DNA of 25,953 nt from Phallusia fumigata (taxonomy: Eukaryota; Chordata; Ascidiacea; Phlebobranchia; Ascidiidae), in assembly GCA_008931825.1 (NCBI GenBank), contig QXVZ01029551.1:1-25953 (forward strand), written 5' to 3'. Shown piece by piece: positions 1-11,500 of the stretch. Position 1 is the first letter of the stretch; every line of letters begins with the position of its first letter. Below the pieces are notes generated by a model. The model was not told where the DNA came from and made no database searches. It saw nothing but the letters and a program-made list of their open reading frames with translations. A program made the translations under genes and the position numbers.

Positions 1-2026
1 TGGGTCAAGTTAGCTACAAGAACAGAAGTTGTCATAAAATGTTAGCCATATCGTACGTTCGTTCATAACCGACTTTATGTGACCGAAAAAGATCAATACT
101 TTTATAAATTGTCTTATTTAGCAGAAACTGCCTTCATACAACGACGCTTCCTAATTAAACTTGCGAAATAGGTTGTGGTTTTTAGACGCATAAGCTTACA
201 ACTGAAAGAAAAAATATATTAGCAAAACCCTAATAATCAGCTACATGAAGAATAAGGCAGAAAAAGCGACTTTCAGATGTGGGCCCGGACATCGTCCAGC
301 TGTAGTTTTAACTGAAAAAAGCCCGTAGCATAACAAATGGCAAAGACACGTGGATAGTGAATGGCATAGGCGGGGTAGGCGCGTATTGTAAGGCACAAAG
401 GACTTCTCGTGACTGTTGTTTCTGCAGACGGCAAAACAATTTTCCGGCGTTCCGCGGTTTGGGGTTGGTTCAATCTGTCGTTGATTCATGGGTGTGTGTG
501 GGTGAAGGGGTGCTTTTTGTGTGGGGTAAATGGTCGAGGAGTTAACAAAGCGGCTTCCAACAACTGAAAAATGGGGTACCGGTAACCTCAAGGGAATAAA
601 TTTGTCAGCGCTACCTTTTCTATGGCCTCGGAGATAGATGTTAGCCAGGAAAGCAAAGCATTGCCGCGGAAAATGGGCAAATATTGTTGTTGTTTTCGCG
701 TGGAATCGAATAATTCTAATTTCTTTCATACCCCCTTACGGAATTTTTGTGACCCCAAAGCACAGGGACCTAATTTCGCATTTTCATGTGTGACTTGCAA
801 AATCGAGGCCCGCATATAGCCGTGTAGACAACATGCGTCGTAAAAAAAACTTTTTCGAAAAAAACGGACCGACGGGTTTAAAACGAATGCGCTGACGGTA
901 TTGCTTGCGATCGTGTGGTCACAGAAGCTTCACGATATCCTGCCTAAAACAACGCCACCAGGTTTAGGAAGTAAGCGAGTTCGATACGGTAACTGAGCAC
1001 AGTCTGGTTATAAGACCAAAAACAACGGTCGATCCGGTTGTGTAGCGGCCACGGGTGTAAGGCAGTGTGTTGAACGCTTGAGCAAAACATTGTAGTTGAA
1101 AGTGTTGTACTAATTAATTTACCGCTTCTTCAGGTTGACAGAACAATGTCTAAAGTGCTGTTTAAACTTGCATATCAGAGAAAATTAACTTTTTTGTCAC
1201 AATGGTGGCGCAATACTCTCAAAGAAATGTTTTTTGTTCTGTCAGTGTGCTTATAACATTTCAGTTAAGCTTGTGATGGGCCCAATTGTGAGATGCCTGC
1301 TATAATAAAACGCATTGGAAAACGTTTTACACCAATATTTTTTTTCTTTTGTCGATTTTGATAAGGTGCTACCATTCAAAGTTAGTGGCAAAGTTTCAGT
1401 GGCAAAATCAGTTGTCTGTTAAAATCAGCGTCTAGCAGAGCGGAAATTAGACGATGTCTAGAGCTGGGTGTAGTACGCTCTGTTCGAAAAACCAAAAAAA
1501 CAAATTTTATATCATTCAGACTTTCCTCGGTCTAGTTGTAACATTAAAAAATTGGAATAAGTCGTTGCATGGTAAATGTAATCAGTTTATCAAATCTTTA
1601 ACACAGAAAAAATATCCAAAATAGTTTTTAGCAATGTTTCATTAAGTTGCAAAAACATGGTTTGGTAAAACTTTACTGATATGGCCCCGCTAATATAACA
1701 AATGAACCGTTATGTTGTGAGACGCGCCAAAAAATCATCCTTAGCAAGCTAACACCGCATGAACGCACGCTCTGCTGCTTTCAGAATGCGACACAAACAC
1801 TGTGCAATCCATCACAAAGGTGAATTATAAAAACGCTATGCTTAGCACCGAGTAAGACTCAGTAGACGGATGGAGATAAGGCTAAGGCAAAGGTTTATGA
1901 CGGCTTCATCTAATGTAAAAAAGTCTGTTTTCGACATAACATTTTGTTGCAAAGCATTTTCAGCACATAAGGAAAAGGCCAACCCGTCTAAGGACACTAA
2001 CCGTGGATCTGTTCATAACTTTTGTC

Positions 2027-2109
2027 ATAAATATACTGGCCCAATTAGTTCTAAAAAGCGACATGCTTTATTAACCAAACAAGAACTATTTTGGGCCAGT
2101 ATATATTTT
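2027..2109. repeat. Hairpin-forming inverted repeat
   Basis: Left arm 2027-2052 and right arm 2082-2109 are near-perfect reverse complements around a 29-base spacer; both share the core CTGGCCCAA/TTGGGCCAG. It lies about 360 bp upstream of the DUOX start codon. It could be a small foldback element or a transcribed hairpin; no terminal duplication is visible. Confidence 0.6.
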
Positions 2110-2343
2110 ATTAGGAGCGTTCTTGTAAAACGGTCGGACGAACGGTCAAAAACTTAAACTTTGCAATTTAAAATCAGTTTAAAAATATCAGCATTTATAG
2201 AAAAAATAGTTATTTGGAATAAAAGTCACAGAACGTATCGTATGTGTGCATTTTGGTTTGGGTTGTGGCCTAAAGTTGTTAAAAAAAACTAAAATTTTCT
2301 CTGAAACGGAAGGCGAGAAATGAATCATTTCCCAACTAAAATC

Positions 2344-2406
2344 GCCTTTTTTTCAGTGGTTTAACATTCAGTGCCGCTTGATTTTAATCATACTGTTTAT
2401 TTTTAG
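2344..2406 (+). promoter_or_regulatory. Candidate splice acceptors in the DUOX 5' leader
   Basis: A pyrimidine run ending in CAG (AG at 2355-2356) and a second one, TTTATTTTTAG (AG at 2405-2406), lie 109 and 59 bases before the ATG. Either could be the acceptor of a 5' UTR intron or, if this is a tunicate where spliced-leader trans-splicing is common, a trans-splice site. No TATA box is evident nearby. Confidence 0.3.
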
Positions 2407-2464
2407 ACTTGTTGCAAAAGTTTAGTACTGGTAAAACTGCGCAAACAATTACTTAAACTGAAAG

Positions 2465-2528
2465 ATGTTACGGGGCTACGGTCCGGTCGTCTTTCTGCTT
2501 CTGGTGGCGATTTGTGCATGTGCAAGAG
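2465..2528 (+). CDS. DUOX: DUOX exon 1: start codon and signal peptide
   Basis: Residues 1-21 form a typical secretory signal: a short N-terminus with Arg3, a hydrophobic core ([12 protein letters not shown]), then Ala-Arg. The exon ends in phase 1 at a GTGAGA donor. The start is fixed by an in-frame TGA at 2459-2461, two codons upstream. A DUOX signal peptide directs the peroxidase-like domain to the outside of the cell. No other exon near the next one supplies an alternative N-terminus. Confidence 0.85.
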
Positions 2529-5500
2529 GTGAGAAAAGTTGTTTGTTGTTTTTTGTGTGAATTTTGGCAAAGTTTGTGGTATTTAAAAACGGAAATTAAC
2601 CAATTGCATTTGTAAATATGCCGCATGCAATAGGACAGGAGAACAAAATATTCCGAAATAAGCCGCGTAATTTAGGTTTGACACAAATTAGATTCTAATA
2701 AACAGCAGTTCTCTGGTTAGATATAAAAAAGGCAGAAAACACAATACAGATACTAATATGGCTAAACGAGCCAACCCACAAACTTCTAGTTATAATTGCG
2801 GCGTAATAAAATAAAGGTAATTTTTTGTTTATTAAACCCATGCTAGTGCTGGCTATATAACCACGTATTTGGATTTCGCACACTATACGAACAAGCACCA
2901 AGTTTACCTTGTCGTGTGCATTGCTTTTCGGTCTGGTGTCGGTGAATAGAATTTTGAGATACGTTTCAAGTCGTTTCAACGCAAAGTTTTGCGAAATAGC
3001 GTTGGTGCGTGAAACGCACGACCCTGAAATTGAACACATTAAACAGTCGCAAATATAAGGCCTAAAATTAGGTGTGCTCATTTCGGGAGAAACGATTTTG
3101 GGCGGTCTTTTCGTGACATTTAAAAGGCTATTTCAAGCTGGGTTATGTTTTGCCCAATCACAGCTCGCTATTTTAGCTTTGACCTTTGGTAACCTTTGCA
3201 GGAATTAAACAGAAATGTAAATTATTGATAACAGAACCCGTAGACCACCGAACCTTCGACACTGTACCAAGATATATCGCTGTGAAAATGGGTCACTTGA
3301 AATAGGAAAATATGCAACAAGAACGCAGAACGCCAAAAATCACGCAAAACGCCTAATTTGCGGAAGATAAGAAAAACTACGAATTAAAACAAACTAAATC
3401 GGTTTATAAAATAATACGCGAAAGTTTCGCAACGGGGTTAACCGGTTTACTGCACTTGGCGACAAGAAAAGTATCTGCTTACAAATTTGGCCCAACGATA
3501 AAGTAAGTTGCTAAAAATATCACCCACAGTTTCCACGAACCGCGGGATTTCCCGTTAATCAAGTTGACGCAAACCAGGTCTGCTTGCATTACAGCGAGTG
3601 TTACAGACATGTCAGGCAACTGATGCCCCAATTAGACACTTCTTCACCAAATTTTACCCTTCAAAAATGTTGTGACCACATGAACAAGCGCTGGTTGGAC
3701 ATTTAAAACAAGGGTATGCAAACGGCGGTCAGCAATAAAAATTAGTGCATTTACGCAATTCATTATTCTCTTAACCGTTGCCCTAGACTTAAAGCGTGTG
3801 CGATTTGTCTGATATATCTAGTCCACACGCTTACCGTCCTCCGGTTGGATTTTATCAAAAATCTAGTCCGTGATCCATAAAGTTTGCCCATCCCTTCTAA
3901 AAACAAGAAATGTTTCCGCATTTAATGCACTAAAACAATATTCCAGTTGGCTGCACAAGTTTTGCTAGTAAACCAGCTTAAGTCGTCCAAAATTTGACGT
4001 ACAAACACCTGATAAAGCTGGTATTTTTACACGTTGTCCAATCATGCTAGTTCGACAGTAATAACAACCTTTGTTGGGCAAAAAACGCAGCATGGTGCAA
4101 TTGAAACTCACCACGTAACAACGGTGTAGCGCTTTGCCGTTAAACTTCTCCACAAAGGAAATTTTCGGCTGGAAATTGGTTGTGAGCTGCAATGATAACT
4201 TTTCCAAACCAAACAAACAATTCAATCCTAAACCCTAGACCGAGATTCCTAATCTGACAAAAATGCACGTAAACAAAAATGATAACGCGACTTGCAAAAA
4301 GCACGTGCAATGACCAGTGCTTTATGCAATCAAAATCGCGCCGGGCCAAAGAAGGGCACAAATACTGGCACTTGTAAATCGCGTTCCAACGCAATCAGCT
4401 GATTAGTTTGCCTCCTGGCAAACGGAAAGGAATGCAAAATCACGTTTGCCCAGGATTATTTACAACAAACGCGACAGTCCAAATAGAATAGGAAAAGAAG
4501 TGAGTAAACANTCCAAATAGAATAGGAAAAGAAGTGAGTAAACAACAAAAATTATTGACAGAAAATACATCCAATGACATAAATATTCGATTACACCTTT
4601 AGTATTACGTGAATACTTGTGTGTTGACTACAACATAAAAACAGAAACAATATGAGACCCAAAACGTCATTCACATTTAAAGTGGGACTTGCCAATGGAA
4701 AATACAATTCCACTAAACAAACACCTTGGCTAAATAAAACGCTCGCCAAAGTTAGTTCTAGGAAAAGAGTTTCCCGTTTTAGTAGTTTCGGGGAGCCATG
4801 ACGTCAACCGTGTATATTTCAGAATCGACCGTCTCACTGGGAGTTTATTTCGCTGTTCATCAACATTGGTTTTATGTGATTTAACCCCAAGATGGGACCC
4901 TTAGACTTTGGACGAGGGGCGTGGTTTTGCACACTGACCACGACAGGAAATTAGGAAGTAAACGTGGGCGTTACGGAGGCAAAACAAACAAAAAGATAAA
5001 AATTAATACACGACCTTATTCCAATGGCTCTAGCGACCTTTGCGTCTCAGAAAAGGCAATAAAGTTTTCCTTTTTAATGAAAATCCCACAAATTCCAATA
5101 AACAGCGGAATTTACCTAATTCGTGGCTTTTTACTGAAGATCTTTCATGTCCCTGTTATTTGCGCATAAAAGCTCCGTGTCATTTGCGCATAAACCACAG
5201 AAGTTGCACCTGCTCCCCCCAGTTGCTCCTTTTCAGAATAGGAGTTTGCGGGAACAACTTGGCGCCAGGGATTTTGCTGTGGTAGCGGCAAACAAAAAGC
5301 AAATTCACTGCGGGGATTTCGCCGCTGGTTTTAGACGCAGTAGGAACGTGTCTAGACAACCTCGGCAAACCGCAGTGCGGGGTGAATTTAGGATTTAGTG
5401 GGTGAGTCGATGGGGGGATTCGAGGTGATGGGCCAGTGTTTCTTAAACTTTTTTCGTGGTGGCGTCTTTTGCGAAAATTGGTTGGACTTTCGACGCACCA

Positions 5501-8500
5501 CCGCTAAGAATTTAANGTCGATGGGGGGATTCGAGGTGATGGGCCAGTGTTTCTTAAACTTTTTTCGTGGTGGCGTCTTTTGCGAAAATTGGTTGGACTT
5601 TCGACGCACCACCGCTAAGAATTTAATAAAGAAACGGAATTATTGCGCGACGCAGAGCAAGGTCAAAACAGCTTTACCAAACACTTCCGACACTGATTTG
5701 GTAATTTGCTTGCACTGACGTCATCATGCATGACGTGTTACAACATCGACAACCGTTGCAAAAACAGCTTTGTGCAGCATCTTCCAAAATCCGCTATAAT
5801 TCGGATTTTAAAAGTGTGAAATCTCGTTTGAGAAGCGAATAACAACATGATTGGGCTGCATTAAACCGCGGTAGAAACATATTAATATTTGTTTTAATCA
5901 AAACATGTTTTTGGTAGGAACCGGAGGCGTACACTTTTTGTTTAAATTGAAATGCTCCGGTCGTAACGTAAAACGCGGCGCGACCTTTGTCTCGTATTCT
6001 GCGCTTGTGGTTCAAATGAAGTGAGTCACTTTCCTCAGGAAGAAGCAATGAATAGAATGTCGCCAGTGCACAGAACGATTAGTCAGAGTTTGTAGCATTG
6101 CACAAACGCATCCGACACAAGCTAATCTTTCAGAACGGGCTACAAACAAAAACGACACTATTGGAGTTTGGATAAAACAAATTTGGTCAGCGCTGTCTGT
6201 GAAATAAAATCGCAATCCCTCGGTGTTAGAAGAAAACTTGGAATGTCCCAAACAAAAGGTTTATTGCTAGCGTCACATGCTAAGTCCACACAAACAGTAT
6301 TTAATGCTAAAAACGGAGAAAGAATCCCCTATTTGTCCCGTGTGATAACGACCTCTTTAAAGAAGTTGCCCACACATGGATTAAGTTCAATCATGCCCAC
6401 AGCTTTGGCGACGAAACAAAAGAAAAAATCTCCACGACACGTCACATTTGCGTCACTCTAACGTCATTGTTTCTCAAACTTTTCCGATGCGACGCCTTTG
6501 GAAAAGTTGGTTGAACTTTCGACGCAGCGGCGATAAGAATTTAATGAAGACGTTTGTTATCAAAGTTGTATTAAAGATAAATAAACAAAAACCAATGAAA
6601 CGATATTTTTGTGCGACGCCCTTGGAAAATTCAAACGACGCACTAAAGCGCCACGACTCACATATTGAGAACCACGGCTCTACGTGCATCACAATGCACT
6701 TCCACAATTAGCGAAAAAAGATACAAAATATGCATCATTATCGAAAAAACAGTTTACTACCTTCTACGTAAACGCCCAATTGCCTTTGTGTACCTATCGT
6801 AGCCTTTGTTGTTTTCCTGCGCACAAAAAGGTACAAAAATGTAGCAGAGGAACTGAAACATTTACTGCCGGACCAGGGCAGTAGGATTTAAATTAAAGAA
6901 AGAAAATTGTCGGCGGAACTGAAATAGAAAAAATAGGATCTGGGTTTCGCAATGGGTGCAATCTATTCAGACATTCAATCCCACCCACCAGGCTTCAAAA
7001 GGAAAACAAAGAAAGGCTTTACAAAAGCAAAAAGTGTGTTACACCACTTTTGAACGTAGCGAAATTACCCTTACATCACAAAGGAGGCTAAAACAGGATT
7101 TTCCCTTATCAGAACAAACAAAACAAACGCATGTGTTGACGAACCATTCAATCCAACTCCCTTGATTTCCCACGTACGGCTGCGTATGTTTCGTTACCCG
7201 TTTCACCCGAATACACTGTTTGTTTTGCGACAATGCCAGCAAATTTACATCCAAAGCAAAGGCGGGGGCGCGATTTCGTTGCTAGGCAACATGGTTGAAT
7301 TCCAGGAAAACCAAGGTGAAATTGTGGGACAGGTGGAAAAATACCTCTTCGAGGAGGTCGATATCAATAACCCCGACTATCGCGTCATTGCCTTATATGA
7401 CAAGATAGAAATCTGAATAAACGAGATTCTAACACGCGATAGGCTGTAAATTCTTTCACGAAATTTCCCCCAGGATTTCAAAGACCTCTAAGGAATTAAT
7501 ACCAGAACTCGCTGTATTTTATCTCACACAAATTCGTGTTTAGTTGGGGAATTTTACCACAATGAGTTGGCTCGTATTTTTATGGGGTAACTGCCGTGAT
7601 TTCCAACCTTTTTGTGGTCGCGTACCACTTGGAGGTAACGCATTGTCATCGAGCAACACCTAGTTCCAATAAAGCAATCACGACCAGATCCCTTTTTTAT
7701 GTTCTATTTTTGAGGTAAATAATATAAAAGCAACGGAGAGTGCAATTCAATCAAATACGCGAGAGGCGCTCGCGTGTGTCACCGATTAGAAACACTGGTT
7801 CAGTCGTGTTTGACAAATGGTAGGTTAGCCGGACTAGCGCTTTTGCCGGGGTTCGGTTAGATATACTTGCGACCTCTAACGGCAAACCAGACGCTTGCAA
7901 AATTAGTTCGCCCCGTATATCGAGCAGGTATAGAGACAAGGCAACAAGGCGCCCAGTCGTTTTCGTGGTTAGAATTCCGTTGTTTACAGCGATGCCTTGA
8001 CACGTTTCCTGCCTTGACACAATTCCAAGCGTTGTTGCGGTTTTAAGCAAACATTTCGAACAGGGTTTCAACTGATCTTTACCCGACGTGTTTAATTGAC
8101 AATTCATTTCCTGTCGCCTGTTTATAGGCGCGTTGGCCTTTGACATAAAACCACAAAAAGTGGAGAACAACATCTCTTGTGTCTGATGGGGCTGGCCCAG
8201 ACACCAACGTGTTGTTTCCACTAGTTTCGGTTGCGCTAGTGCACCAACACCCATCGCCGAGCTAATGAGAAACGTCACTTAGCCATTCCACATGGCCATA
8301 GAAGTGGTTGTCACAACACCTGTGAATTTTAGAAATTTGAATCCGCATATAGTCCCCGATCGATGTTGACATGAGCGCGATTAGCATATTCAAATGTTGC
8401 GGAAATTTCGCCTCTTTACTGCCGCGTAGCGGTAGGGTTATACGCAGTACCGGACGGGTTTTAGCCTTAAATGAAAGAAACCCTTCAGCGCGCAAAAAGC

Positions 8501-11500
8501 TTGTGGGAAGAAAAACTGCAGTGCATTTATACATTGCACCTTAACGTTCATAACGGTTGGACATCTCTAGGTACTTGAGGTTTTTGTACCGTATGCCGCA
8601 AGGTCACCACATTTACTTACTACTTTGATATGATTGGGTTGGATTCGAAAGGTTCATGCACGTTGGGTACTGACCGTACCGCTTGGTACCATTTGGTCAC
8701 ACACCGTTAAAACAGGATCAAATAGCAAGGATTAGGAAGGTTTGAAGCATGATTTCACCACCTGTCTTGTTCAGTGAACCAGTGTTCTAGAAGTTCATAT
8801 TGAGCTAACCTGTACTGGGTCAAGCTAAATTGGGCGGAACAACAGCGCACGTAGCTAGTTCAGATTCAGCGCAATATTTGCGGACACCGAAAAAGGGAAC
8901 TGTGATATTAGATAATAAAACGTGATTTATTTTCAAAGTGGTGACTTTTAACCCCGACAGACTATTTCGAGACTCTTTAATATTCCGAAATGACTAAGCA
9001 AAAGAACTAACCAGATTTTCAGTGTCACTAGAAGTTAAAAAAGACTCTAAAAATGCATATATTGGGTTGAAAATTGACAATACGCAGTAAAATCTCATAC
9101 AAACAGCCTGTGACCTGTGTAGTTGAACCCAAGGTCAAGTAACGCCTAGATGAAGACACAAGTATGTCAGTGCAAACAATAACGAGGAAATTAAAATCTG
9201 ATTCCAACGCCTATATCCAATTAACGCCCGAAATATGCATAAAGCGGTGTTTTGGAGAATTGGCAAATACCAAAGGCCAAACTTTTGCTCATGTATACAT
9301 ACAGTGACTTTGCAAGTTTTATGTCAAAAACAAACTCTTACTTCTGCCCCAAGCCATCTGTGCCGACAAGAGTTCACATTTTACATTTAGCTGGTAACAA
9401 ATGAGCTTCATGTAATCAACTATGGAATTATCAAATTCAATGAGGCCTACATTTCTGAGCATCTGGGGCTGCAATAGCGTTTTAGTGCAAGCTCGTGGGT
9501 CACAAACATAAAATAGGTGTACCAGTGACACAGTAACTTAACTGCCAAATTTAACATTGATGCGAGTCGACTTCTAGAAGAATTTATATCTAAATGGTTA
9601 AGAATAAAAAAAACAGGAATAGCCAATTCATTTGAGAATTAAGGTGTTCTGCGTGATGCTAAAATCCATAGCGAGTCATATGCGGCCCGCGACAAGACTT
9701 GTGTAGTAACGCAGTTTTGTTTCTACAAGTTTAGAAACATTGCAGCACACGCAAACAACTGTCATGTTTCGATTTTACAGATCAGGAATCCGAGAAAGAA
9801 TACCACCCCTACGATGGCTGGTACAACAACAGAGCCCATCCCGAATGGGGCATTATAGGTAAGCAACTGCGTGTTTACTTGGCCTTTACTATAGTTGTTG
9901 ACAAATTAATAAAGTGTTAAATAATGAAAAAACTACAAAACCAATTTTAAAGGATATTGTTTCGTTTGGGCGTTTGATTAACAAAGAATAAACAAATCAA
10001 ACACATTTAAATTTTATTATGTGAGTTTTAAAACGCTGCACCGGCGAAGAAACGGTTTGCTATATGGATATGACATCACTAAAACGTCATCAACTCTTAA
10101 AGCGCCTACACAAATACCTGTTTTGGTGCGGGCAGTGATTTTTTTGCTTTAAGTTGGCAAACAGCGTCTCATGTCCCCTGCTGACAAAACAGTTTCTTAA
10201 AAAATAAAGAAATTTCTAAAATATCAAAGGTGCAATTACGGCCGATTAAGCACGTGAAACAGGTTGGACAGTTCTCCTTTAAGACACAAAAGCTCTGACC
10301 CAAGCGCCGTAAAATGCCCGCGGATTTAACTCCCATTGTGCTGCGCAAAAATACCTCTGCCAGGAGCAGGATTGGGATGTAGAAGTCGCAACAAACCAAC
10401 AAATAAAGCGTGTTCAGGCGTAAAACGGCCACTTTGGCGACAGACAACAAAAAATAAGTCAAATCGTTTTAAACCCGCGCAACAAAGGAGCGGATTGAAG
10501 GAAGGTACTTTGCGAAATTGTCACATAAAGTAACCATGCATTTGTGTATGGATCACCGCGTTGACGGGACTGGAGGGTATTTTGGGCGGGCACGACCGGA
10601 TTAAGAATTTCATGGGCCGCCGTCGCCAAAGTCGTGTTGAAACACATTGTGAAAGTCACGTTGGGTCTGCTGCACAACTTGTTCGCATTTTTGTAGGGTA
10701 CAGTTCGGCAGATAAAAATTTGTTTAACAGTTTACGTCACTCTATTTTCAGCTTGACATTTTTAAAATTTCGTCCGCTTTATTCAAACGGCACATTCCCA
10801 ACTTCATTAAAAAATTAAACAATCGGCTCACTTGAGACACCTAGCGAACAAAAACGCCAACAGACGCAAACGTGACCTTTTCAAACCAACCATACAGAGG
10901 AACATTCCATCTTTATCAAGCGTAAAAAGATGTAATAAAAAACAAGCGAAGCAGCGACCGCAGTTTTCTAACAATAGCAGAGAGTCAGGTCCTGCAAATA
11001 TTCATCTGTAGTGAACAAACAGGTCTTTCAAATACCTAAAGGTCACAAAAAACATTTCGGGTGTTTCCGAAGCCGCACAGGGGCTTTGGGGCTTTCAGGA
11101 AAAACATACAACCGAGGCAATAACAGAGTAGAGCCGCCGTTCGGCATTAAGTTCACATTGCAACGGAGCGTGCAAAACGAATTAGCATATGGGGAACGTG
11201 AACTTGTGTAGGCGTATTTGGTCCGAAACTGCTTGTGGGAATTTCCTGCAATTCGATGCTGAGGTTTGTTTGGAAAGTTTTCGAAACCCAACAGTCATTG
11301 GCAGTTCACAACAGACTCAGAACATACAGGGTTTACTTAATTCATATACTACGATATGTTTTTTGTGATGTTAAACTTCACTGAATGTTAGACTTGATTA
11401 TGCACATTGCTTGGCGAATAGAGAAACGTTCCAATAATTTTGACCGCAAGACAACGGAGTTTTCAACTTAATTTAAAGCAGCGCGTTCGTGTGGTATAAT

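Larger units (their letters stand above)
1..2464. other. Upstream flank, no recognised gene
   Basis: About 2.46 kb upstream of the DUOX start. Short reading frames occur on both strands (the longest on the minus strand at 241-729), but none has a recognisable domain or exon structure. 240-800 is richer in G+C than its surroundings and may be a degenerate mobile element. A 26 bp inverted repeat lies at 2027-2109. No DUOX maturation factor (DUOXA) coding block could be recognised here, although such a neighbour is known head-to-head in vertebrates. Confidence 0.6.
2529..9780 (+). other. DUOX intron 1 (7.25 kb)
   Basis: This intron separates the signal peptide exon from the ectodomain. It is AT-rich and holds the N-flanked repeats at 4478-4544 and 5406-5626, hAT-like fragments near 5434, 6465 and 7597, two complete CRE palindromes (4799, 5716), and a coding-like small ORF at 7291-7416. 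Two overlapping minus-strand frames (8262-8534 and 7751-8278, up to 175 codons) occur in a locally more G+C-rich stretch; I recognise no domain in them. The remainder shows nothing I can name. Confidence 0.8.

Noticed and set aside
241..729. 162-codon minus-strand reading frame
   Set aside because: No recognisable domain, low-complexity composition and no splice or promoter context; likely chance in a G+C-richer patch or element debris.
5398..5718. 106-codon frame with an internal repeated block
   Set aside because: The repeat is the N-flanked 110-bp overlap, and the frame passes through the N; an artefact.
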